Below are positions 26,101 to 38,100 of a stretch of DNA of 64,000 nucleotides, in pieces. The notes under the pieces were generated by a model. The model saw only the letters and a list, made by a program, of their open reading frames with translations. It searched no databases and had not been told where the DNA came from. The DNA is from Acanthosoma haemorrhoidale. Lineage: Eukaryota > Arthropoda > Insecta > Hemiptera > Acanthosomatidae. The stretch is taken from contig OV884011.1 of assembly GCA_930367205.1 (NCBI GenBank), positions 36,593,754-36,657,753 on the forward strand, written 5' to 3'. Each line of letters opens with the position of its first letter. Within the stretch, counting starts at the first letter, position 1. A program made the position numbers and the translations under genes.

Positions 26101-29100
26101 GGTGGAAAATTAAATATATTCATCAGATGGTGGGTGGCTTGTAATCGTTGGCTGTCATACCTTTTAATTAAAGCTGCCCAAGCTTGATCGTAGCCGTCGA
26201 GAGTGACATTGATAGCCGTGATAATTTGAGCCGCTCCACCTTTTAGGGAGGACTTCAAATAATGGAATTTTTGAATGGGATTCAAGTCCGTATTATCATG
26301 AATCATGGAAGAAAAGGTATCCTTAAACGAAGGCCAATCTGAAATATTGCCTGAAAAAGTAGGAATATTAATTGTGGGAAGGCGTAATTGCGAATATTCT
26401 TCGCCTCTTTCAACCAGTGATCTATTTCCAGTGGATTCCGATTCCTTAGGGGCAATAGAAATACCCAATGCTATCGCTTCGTAATAGCTGGCACGGACTT
26501 CTTTATAAACCAGTTCGTATTCTGTTAAGGGCCTCTTTAACCTTTTTACTACCCTTCTCAAGTTCAAATAACACGCTGAAAACTTCTTATAAGCACTGTC
26601 TAGTCGAGAAATGCGAGCAGCGAAGATTTTTTGTTTGGTTGAGTCAGTTCCCATTGATAACCCAACGGTCTTAGTTTCATTAATATCATCAGCAAAGTCC
26701 TTGAATTCATCGCTAAGAGCATCCATTTGCTCTTCCGAATCATCCTGGTTAACTTTAGGAGGCATGTTGATGGCAGAATTTATCAATAAACAAATAAAAT
26801 ACCAATTAAAATAAACAAATCTTGTGAGTGGGAAGATGATTATATAAAAGGATCAAGACGGAATGTTGTAAATACAATTACTTTTTTCTGAATCACAATA
26901 TCCGAACACGGAGGACCAAAAGATGTGGAAGAAGGGACTAGTAAAATTACGTCGCCGAACTTCTGTCCCTTGCAAATTACCGGCTGTGAAATTCAGAAAA
27001 AAAGTACAAGAATGCCTGCATTTTCCCAGAAAAACAACAAAAAACAAGATTGTGTACACAAAATATAATTGAGGAAAGATTATACAAAAAAAACTAAAAT
27101 TATAAACTGGCAATACATATGTAATGATCGTATATATAAACAAAAAAAAGTAATGTTAGCAACTGGGTTAGTAATCTAAAAAATAAAATGAACGAAACAT
27201 AGATAACAAAAATATAAAACTCTAATGAAGGTGACAGTGATTTTAAGGGGATGTCATCAATTCCTCAACGTTTAAACCAGAATGAGTTAAATGACATCAA
27301 CAGAGATCTCAACCTGTCAAAAGAAACTTATGAATTACTGGCTTCTAGGTTGAAGGACAAAACTTTGCTGGAACAAGGGACCAAAATTACCTTTTACCGT
27401 ACATGAGAAAAGGGCCGCCTGCTACCCTTCTTCTCTTAAGAACGCATGTATTTTGTCACGAAGAAGAGGACTCCTTGAAAAAATGGGTCTTCCTGACTAT
27501 ATTCCGGATGATTGGCGCTTATTTATTGACAGCTCAAAGCGAAGTTTGAAATGTATCCTTCTACACAATGGGGAATAAATATGGTTCAATATAAATCGCT
27601 CACTCAACGAAAATGAAAGAAGAATATAACATCATAGCTGTGGTCTTGGAGAAGATAAATTATCATGAACATCAATGTGGACTTCAAAAAAGGTAAACTT
27701 TCTCCTTGGACATTAAAGTGATCAGACCAAATATCCTAGCTTCTTATGCCTCTGGGATAGCAGAGACAAAACACACCAATGGGTTAGAAAAGAGTGGGTT
27801 AAGAGAAAAAACATGGACGTTGGGGAAAATGATGGCATTAACGACCCCTTAGTTGAATGAGAAAAAATCATCTTTCCACCACTGCATATAAAGCAGCTGT
27901 GCTTTATGAAGCTGGCTGTAAAGGCTCTTAATAAGAACGGATCATGCTTTGCATACGTAGGGGGGAAATGCCTCAGTTGAGAACGGAGAAAATTAAAGCA
28001 GGATTATTTGACGGCCCACAAATAAGACAACTCATTAACGATCCTGCCTTCATAAATTCGATGAATGAGGCTGAACGAAAAGCCTGGACTTCATTTGTTT
28101 GTGTGGTTTTCGGAAATTTTCTGGGCATACGCAAAGCTGAAAACTATGTTGAACTGGTAAACGAAATGCTTAGCAGTTTGAAATCCCTTGGGCGTAACAT
28201 GAGTATTAAGGTGAGCTATTCACAGAGCCACTTATACCGTTTTCCTTAACATGTAGGAGACACCAGCAAGGAACAAGGTAAAAGATGCTTTCAAGAATTT
28301 CACGGAATGTCATTGACTAGTTGGTTTCTTCGATGACTTCTTCCCCTATCTTTGTACATAATAATATTAGTATAGTATCCAACAAATGTGTGTAGGTGGC
28401 CTCTCTGATGTGGGAATTATGGTAAGAGCTGAACTAAAACGGAAACAGGACAAATAGGCCCGCCCATCCTGCCAGTTCTCCTTCTCCGATTCAGTTTCCC
28501 TATCAGTTTTTTTCTATTCACACGCAGGATTACCCGACAGTTCGACTGAGAAGTACACGGAACTGAGAACTAACATGACCGTGTAAAAGGGCCTTAAGCC
28601 TGACAGACTTCAGATCTCCGTTGATGAGATTTGGCTGAGGATAACCACTGGAATAGGATTGTTATATAAGCTCAGGTTCTCCATGGTCCATAATCATATA
28701 ATGTAAAAAAAGTCATTTCTCACAATTCTTAAAAATTATTAGTATGAGTCATACCATTGCCAATAGTAAAATTCTGGTGGCGAAGCATTGTTATTATTAA
28801 ATCTAACAGTACTGTTCGTAGCTGTTTCAAGTGTTGAAGTTTTACATAATCTTAATAAATAAGGGCTTGTAGAGATTGTAATCCTACAAAATACATTTAG
28901 AAGTTCGTACTTTTCATTCATTTATTTTTTTATAAAATCTGTAGTTGGCATTGGTATCTGGAGCACAGGTCCTGTTTGATATGTGTTTGACTGTACATTT
29001 TGGATGGGTAGCTAGCTGGTAAGACCCCAGTGGATAACGAACCTAGTGACCCTCCTCTCGATTTCTCCAAAAACCTCAGGCGGAAACATGTCTCAATCTT

Positions 29101-32100
29101 TGATCCTTTCTGTGTCCAATCGTATTAGATATCCTATCACCATCCTAGTAAGGGGCATCAGATTGCGAACTAGAGAAAACATACTTCATTGCATTGAAAC
29201 CATGAATCTCCTGTTATATGAGAATGATAGAGATGAAATGAGAATGGAAAGAGAAGCGACCATGGAAGGCCAAAGAAGAAACAAACTTAAAGGAGTCAGA
29301 CCGATTCATTTTGGATTCCCTGTATTCCGGGCATGGTACCAAATATTAAATTTTATCTCAACATCCTGGCCACCAAATTAACTCTCTGGTCTGCCTCCAG
29401 AATTAAACAACTCCAAAATGTCCTTCATGGAATTTAGCCATAATTTCCAGTGAATTTGGAATTAATATCCTAAAGTCCTTTAACAAATCCATCCGTATAC
29501 TTCCGTAACAGTGCTATTTTTTTCCAATGATTTTGAGAGCTTTTTATTTCCTTACATCATGTTCCTCAGCTTTCCTTATTTCTTCTTACCTAGTATTAGA
29601 ACAAGGTAGAAATTCCATAATAGCATTGATAAAAAGTTTTTCTACCTCCAGCCAAGTGTGACAATCTACTACAGAGGAAATAAATAGGAGGTGCCTGGAC
29701 AGAATTTCAGGGGTAAAAAAAAATAAAATTTTCCTTGGAACAGACGAGATATTAAAATCGAATAGTACCTACCTTACTTTAGACGGAGTCAATGAGGATG
29801 AAACATAAATTAAAGTTTCCAAATTACCCTACGTTTTTGTTCTGTTCCTGCTCCCGAACCTTTCACTGAAGCTTCTGCAGTGAGGAAGAATTTTATCTCA
29901 AGGAAACCACTTGACCACATCCATACCACATTTCCCCCCAGTAGCTTTCTCAAAGGAACACATATTTTAGCAATATTAGCAGCAATAATAGCAAACTTAG
30001 GGACAAATTTCATAGCGTAATTCGCCATTCCCAGACCTGTCTTGGATCTTTAATTATAAGTGGAGGTTTCAATTGGCTATTTGCTTTTATTTTCTCTGGA
30101 CCAAAACGAATTATAAATCATCTTTAATTAGATGACCTAGGAAGGTAATCTCATTCACTACGATTTTCCATTTCTCCTTATTGATCACCATATACTACTT
30201 GAGTCGATTAAAACTTGCTTTCGGCCACTGACCATACTCTTCTACTAACTAGCCTGCCAGAGACACAAAAATTAACAGCTTTATTAACTTGCCATTTCAA
30301 ATCAAGGGTTATTTGGTACATCTTACCCTGATAAACCTCTAGCCCTGAACACATTACCATTCGAATTCTTGAACATAAATCTCCCGAAAGGGTAAATAAC
30401 GTAGTCAATTTCCAGCTATCCAGGTGAAGAGTTTCATTGCCAGAATCCATTAGCTGCATCCAGTAAAGAAAAAATCTTACCACCCTACCGATGTGTTGAG
30501 CCACGTTAGTAGTGTTAGTAGCAACAATTATTTTTAGGACTAATATCATCTTGTGCGATTTACAGGACATAGCCATTGCTATATCGACTCACAAGCCCAA
30601 AGACCATATTCTGTTTGTGAGGAATTTGTTGGACGACATTGGTGAGATGCGGGACAAACCTCGTATCGTTCTCATGGCCCCACCTCATATGTGTGAGTAG
30701 GGTATTTTTTGTTTATTAGGCCCTAATAAAAATAAAATAATTTTACTTAAAATTAAATATAAATAATATATTTCATTTAAAGCTGTTCGTAAAATTGCTG
30801 AATACATCAAAGAAGAGGCGGGAGTACAAATAATTGCATTTGAAGATGTCCTTGATGGGGATTTGGTAAGGTGACATATTTTATTTTAATACACACTTTG
30901 TCAAAATTATTGCAACACTTAGATATTATTAGATATAAAAAAGGGGAGAGTGAACAAATTTTGAACATTGAAGTACAATCATATCCAGGGATTACTATGT
31001 CTGAAGATTGCTTTAACCCCTGAAATTATTTAAAGGTTGAAAGGAAATTTATCCCATTCTGTTTAAAAAGTCGAGAAAGTGGGAGAAGATTAAGATCCTG
31101 CGTCTTGAAGTATGTCATTTTGGGTCTCTATACTTGGTCACTGAAGTCCTCTTTTCATCGTCAACAGTCGGACGAAGGCTGTGTGAGAGCGGCCTGATAT
31201 TAAGAAGATCATGGTAAGCTTCCTCCCCATCCCCGGTCCAGGTGGAAGAGCACAGCAGAGCTAGATTTTACAAGGAGTCGTCTGGCTTGGACATTTGAAG
31301 GCTGGAAGAGTTTGTATCTTATACAGATGAGATCTTATGGTGGTACATTTCGCTCATTCCAGTTAAATGCACAAATTCGTTAGATTTGTTTAAAACATAT
31401 GAGGGAACAGTTTGGTCTTTGGATACTCATCATTACAAAATATAATTTTTTTTAAGATCAAACAAACCAGATGTAATGAAACTAGCGCTAACTTTTGAAG
31501 TTTTTATGTAGTTAAAACTCAGGAAGATACAATAGGTACGAATTTGAAAATACAAAAGGTAATGAAAGGTTATTACAGTTATGGTTACTTGAGCTCAAAT
31601 TGAACACTACGCCAGAAAAAAAAACAAATAAAAAAATCTTAATGCTACTTAGATACCTCTACTAGTTGCATAGTGATGGGTTGAGTTTAGATTCTAGGTA
31701 TTGAGTTCTAAAAGGTGTAGGCACGGTCTAGAAAGGAGTGATCGAAAAAAGTAGAGGTCGGATAAGCGAGAACATGTGTAGCGACCGCTAACTACATAAG
31801 ATAAATCACCCTATACTCTATTGTATATATATTGTAAACAAATGTAAATAACATGCACAAAATATATTGTAAACAAATGTAAATAACATGAACAAAATAT
31901 AAATCATTGTAAATGTGTTAAGCAATAAAAAATGCGGGGTGCCAATTAGTTATATGAGCTCGGACACCAGCTGTAGTATAATAAAACCCTACCAGCCTCT
32001 GCCAGAGACAAAGGAAACCTACATCATTGGTCACAACAATCCTAATGATGATTGGCTAAGGGCAAGGCTAGCTGGGTATTTAAGCCGGGGATCTGGCCCC

Positions 32101-35100
32101 TGTAAATCATTCTCCAGGAAATTACCGGCTCGTGGCTACCCCGCTTGAACTCTGAAAACCTGACTGCTTCTTTATGAAAAACCTCTACATCTCTTCTCTC
32201 CTAACCTCGCTATGTTTTATTCCGGCGTCGTCAGACCCCACACCTTCCTAGTGGGAATCTCTGTCTTTGTCTCGCTAAAACTAGCACCTCCTTGAGAGAG
32301 ACCTCTCCCTCGTGGACGACGGTTGCCGTGGCCCTGCAAATTTTCCTAGCAGCACTCCTGCGGCAATCCAGTCTGCCTCTCTCCGGTTCACGCTCGCCTT
32401 TGGGATCTGGACGGTTTTCGCCTACCCTCAGATACCGAGTGTGAGTTTGTGGTCATTCCAAGACCACATAAACTACCTATAAACCTACCCTGTACCTCTT
32501 CTCCTGAACATAGTGCACTGTCGGGGCACATACCTATCAAAAAATGGAGTCAGATAGTAAAGCCGCCATGAAACCATTTTTCCAGGTTATAAACTCAAAC
32601 AACCCTCACTTGCACCAGGGCTAGGGTGATCAGGCACCCCCCCCCGTGACGACCCGACATCCTCTTTAGAACATTAATAATTATTAGCCAAACCTTGTTA
32701 CGTATCATTTCATATAAATTTCGTCATTATACAATTAAGCAATTACTTCGGCAACAGAACAGTTGAATTATTACAGTTTTTTTTTACTATTTAAATCCAA
32801 GTTTGATCCGAGTTGAGTTGTATGGTGGAATGTTATTGAATAAGGTTTGGCAGAGGAAAATCCTGAGGAAATCTCGGCGTCTTACAGACGGAAACAGACA
32901 TTCTGACGCATAGCGATGCGAAATGCGAGAGTATCTCTCATTATTTCAAAGATAAATCGAAGGGGAAAGTTCATAAGACTCTTTATTGTTCATCGAGGTG
33001 GCAAGAGACCACTTTAAAAAACACAGCAGTATCAAAATGGGCTAGGATAAACGATGAGGAAAGAGGGGAGAGTTGAGTTGAGAGGATCGGCTGATGAGCT
33101 TTAGGGTGGGCACGGAACGTCTACCGATTTTGAAAACATGTTTATTGCACCGTATGTATGTATTTCGCTTTGATAAATAATAATAATTTAATGAAAGACA
33201 AGAAACTTCAAAAGTTTAGATTTAAATTTGTAGTCTCTTAAATATAAAAAACTGACATGGGGAAAACAAAGCATAATTCTTTACTGCTAAATTATATTCT
33301 ATGGGAATATGGTGAGAATAAATAAAGTAATATGTTTCAATTCAAGAGTACTGTTGCAAAACCAAAAAAGCCAACATTTGGAAAATTTATGAATTAAATT
33401 GAATGCTAGTTTTCTAAATATACAGGAAGACCTCATCCAGAAGTGTTTTTGTAGCCAAATAAATTTTTAAAAAATCAATAAAGAGACTAGCGAGATGTAA
33501 AACATCCAACTAAAAATTTTTCATTATTAACTTCACTAATTTTACTTAAAAAACTGCTTATTTCCCCTGGTTTTATTGAATAAACATAGAAGGCAATACT
33601 TTTGACAAGTACATTATATATAAGTACATTATAACCCAATATTATATTCATTTGTTTTAAATTGTGGTTATTTTTAGGATGTTATATCTAGTTCCGATTT
33701 AGCATACGCAGTCGGAAAATATATAGACAGATATGGAATAATTAAAACAGGATGGATTATGTATGGTAAATTTTTTAAGCTAATAATAAAAGAAACTAAA
33801 GTTTTTAAGTTTTTTTGGAGCATTATCTAGTCATCAATAGTGCAAACACCACAGGGAATACTGTGGCTGTTCTATTCCTGATATTTTCTAGGGGTTCAAT
33901 AAAATTTCAGAGTTTAGTTATTTTTACGTGTTTTAAGGGTCAACTTTTTCATGGAGATTTGGTCTTAGTAGATACTCCAGTTTAGAGTTTAGGTCGTCTG
34001 AACTGGAATATTGAGGTTTCCCTGAGAAGTTTAGTTATTTATGAATCGGATAGGCTTTTCCCCCTAAAAACCTAGTTATTTAATTAGTTTATTGAAATTG
34101 AAAATACAAACATCAACGGAAACTCAGCCTAAAGAATATCTCTTGGGAGAAGTTTGGAGGTTCAATGGGAAGAAAACCAAAAGCTCATTTATAACGTTTA
34201 TAGGTCTAGGAATAAAGGACTGGACAAGACATTCATAAAATATAAACAAGGCAAACTCTTTAACACCCCAGTGGATGTCATGGCAAGATGGACAGAATAC
34301 TTCAAAGAGTTGTTAAACAGAAAGGAAGTATCTGTAGAGTCTGTGGAGCGCCTATCGAGATAGGGAGAAATGTGGGAGGAAAGAGACTACATAAAGGAGG
34401 AAGAAGATAAAAGCTGCTGGAATCCTGGAATGACTGACTCCACCTCAAATAGTAACCAAAAAAAAAATCTTACTATTTGAGTGGTTCGGTGTGAATCACT
34501 GGATACTGTTACCTTTGAGAAAAGATGTTGGCATGCTTAGAATCGTAAGTTGTACCACAGAAAAGCTCTGATGTTCGGGACTGAAAGGAAATATAGATGG
34601 AAAAAGGACGATCTCCGGTCTGAGGTTGAGAGCCGGCGGTCACAATGGGATAGCATCATAGATAACCAGATAGACGGGTAAAGAAGGAAATAATATCATT
34701 CTCCACCTCCTCATTCTTATTTGGAAGCAAAAATAACCCCCAGCTGACAGTGATAATTCCGCCATTGTTCCTATAAATAAAAAATGAGGTGATAGGATAT
34801 GCGAAAATTATAAGGGGATTTTACTGCTTAGGGTCTCCATAAAGCTTCTGAAAAAACCTGATATGTATTTGGAACATCCGACCGTACATTTGAAGAAGAT
34901 ATATAGAAAAGGTGTCCGAAATTACATATCTTTCCCACCTTGGGGACTCTCACGTCTGATAACTTCCCAACAACTGGTGACCTCGACGTGATCTGAAGAG
35001 TGGAACAGATTCTATACTAGCACACAAAAATAAATTAAAATCAACACCATGGTTTTAGTATAGTAGCAGGCCCAGTGCAGTGAAGAGCAGCACCTTGCGC

Positions 35101-38100
35101 TGGGAATTATGAATCAAGTGAATAGCTGACGACTACTATATTTTCAAAAATTCTAGTGAGCGTAATCTCAACCACTTCTCAAAGCAAGACAACCGGTGAC
35201 TCCTCTAGATCAATTCTCCAAAGCAGGAAGAGACAATACATCCACTAGGACTTCATGGGACCGTTGCCACCGCCTAAGAGGATGCGATACGAACTCAATA
35301 AGATCGACCGAACTTTAAATGGCCAGAGCCATCGAACCTCGGTGACATAGAAGCTACAACCGTAGCTATTGCATTCTAAAAATGGCTGGTTAACGACCTT
35401 AAAACGTCTATCATCTCTTCGGAGTGCTTCGAGTTCATCCACTAGCTTGGTCCTGCCCCGGACGCCTGCTAATCGACTACGACAGGACACACGGAACCCC
35501 GGGAGAACTACTCACTGCGTAGAGACAACCCGTGACACCCGGGAGATGATACAACAACGAAGATGCGAGAGACGACTTAAGGCAAAACGACACCAACCTA
35601 GCAACCCTACAAACGAGTACATCCCGATTGCCGCTACAAACTGGGGGAGCCGGAAACCTGCCTGCTACAGCCACACCGGTACCTCGGGCCTACACACCGG
35701 GTACCATTTCTTTTTGTTTCAGATCACCGAGTAACTTGGGGGAGCTATGTTGTGGCCACCTCTTAATTACGAATAATTAGAAGTTCCCTTCTTCTCGGCC
35801 CAGAAAATATCCATCTATGTTTCCATATTTTAATAATAAAGCTTATGACGTCAGTCAGAGAGGGGGGAGAAGCTAGTGGGGGAAACATCGCAGGTGGGGG
35901 AACCATCCCCACGAAGGCTGTTCTGCCTATATAACCGCCCTGCATTAGGGCAGACGACAGGGGCACACCTTCTAAGATCTTATGGAGTCAGATCAAAGCG
36001 AACTACGCTGCCCGCCGACTAGGCCGCCAGCAAGGGTGAAAGACCACGGGTCCGCCCGCTCTATCTCTTTCTAGGCGCTCGCCGGAGGGCGGCTAGAGGT
36101 TGTAGCGACCCTAGCCCGCGGTGGGCGTCTCCTCCCACCTTGGGGGCTCACACATCTGATAGCTAACCAGTATATACATACTCTACAATCTTGTGAGAAT
36201 GGCCAGAATAAAATTTGAGAAGCGAATCGGAGGAAAACGACCTCTTGGAAGACCTCGTAGTAGGATTCCGTTCCTCGACCAAGGGATGGTCTAGTCTAGT
36301 CAGCCCCCTACACTTCAGCGCTACGACGGTAGAAGAGGAGAAGATTATGTATGTAAATAGAAAATAATTAGACCATGGAGGTTGCCGCATTGTCCAATTA
36401 CCTTCCTATATAATTCTATTATCGTTTCCTATATGTTACTTATGTATGCTCACAGACCTCGAGTCTAAGGTAAGATTTTATCAATTTTGTTCTCCAAATG
36501 CCCAACAGATTTCACTTTTGCATATTTCAATTTACGTTTTTCTGCTATTTCATTTCTATTGTATTTTATTCAACCGTCCGTTGTTTGTACATACTATATA
36601 CATAAAATATAATACATACAATTGTTGTTTGTTTCAAATGATTAAGCTATCGTTACGCCTTGGCCTAGGAGTATAAAATCATAAAAAGATCCTTGTTTTA
36701 TTTTTACTTCAGCCCCATGTACAATAACAATACTGCAACCTACCGTGTGTTAACAAGCTGCCGTCATATTTACCCTTTGTTCATTTGTATTATTGCTGCC
36801 GAGATGATGTGGCTCTTATAATACATGCGTACTGGAACTAACTGTCATGCGAGGAAAAATAGTGAGCAACAAACTGTCATTTACAGAATTTCCCAGGAAC
36901 TTTTCCGAAGCCAAATTGTTCCAAAAGTGTGGTCTCTTCCCAACTCATACTTTCCAGATATGCTCCTCACCGGATCTGTGTAAGACGAAAGGTTTTTTTT
37001 ATTTATGAAGTAATCCATTTTGAGTCTTAAGACTTTATTGTGCACATATATGTCATATTATTTTTAGATTCGAACGCAGACGCTTGGTTTGAAAACATCA
37101 AGGAATGGCCGGTAGCCAAGTTCAGAGAAGCCATGGCAGACTTCAAGAGAAGAGCTTTCGGGATTCGGAGAGCATTTATGTTTAACGTTCAGGTTCTTAA
37201 TTTCATTATGCAACATTTTATTCTAATTAGAAGTTAGCTCATTCCGAGGACTAATAAATAACACACAAGACAATTCTTATTTTTTTAGAGTAGTAACGTT
37301 CATGCCTTGAGCGTTTGTGGCTCTCGCGCGATTGATCACCCTCCCTACTGGGCTGTATCAGGTCCCTCCCCTCCTAACGAATCGAAGAATTTGATATGTC
37401 TACGGCGAATGAATTAAGTCACTTTAGGCAGCTCCAACACCTCGTGGAGCTCACTGTTTCTCCGCTGCTGGAATGTAGTAGGTCTGACCACTTTCTTAAG
37501 TATGCCGTTTTGAAATTTAACAGGCTGATGGAGGAGCGTGAGTAGTGATGATTCGATATGACTGAAGTATTGACACTTTTCTTCATACCAGATACTTTTT
37601 GGCATTCGACTATTCTAATGTTTGTGTGTTAGCAACTGTATGGACTGAAGCGATGAAAACTTTTTTTGGGGATTAACATCACCTTTTTAGAGGGTACAAA
37701 ATGTATCGCTAGCAAACTTGCCGTTGGGGAATAAACATATGCGAAAGACTACATGGCTTCAATATTTAAAGACAAACTAGATGCTAGGGATTGGTCTAGA
37801 AAAAATAAGATTTATTGTCTCAGATAATTGGGCAAATTTGATTGCAACGGTTAAATTTATAATAGGGGAAAAAATGTTTACACATACTGTAAATTTGAAT
37901 GTAGATTCTGCTCTGTCACCTGACCCAGTAAAATTAATTATTGGAAAAGTTTGGGATGTAGTAAAGTACATAAAAAAAATAGCTAAGTGTCTGTTCGCCG
38001 AATCGTAGGTTCCTTAAATGCCCAGTAGGAGTGCTACTATTGGAATTTATTTGTTGTTTTTTTCCGTGGAGGTGATGTCTTGGTTATCTACGTCTTTATT

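Noticed and set aside
28440..28750. Possible DNA-transposon terminal repeat (CCTTTTACACGG on the minus strand)
   Set aside because: I could not find a matching inverted end or a target duplication.
36446..36676. A possible 14-nt mini-exon (ACAG, 14 bases, GTAAGA) of the AK8-like gene
   Set aside because: Including it breaks the phase with the exon at 37068, whereas direct joining of 33765 to 37068 keeps the frame.
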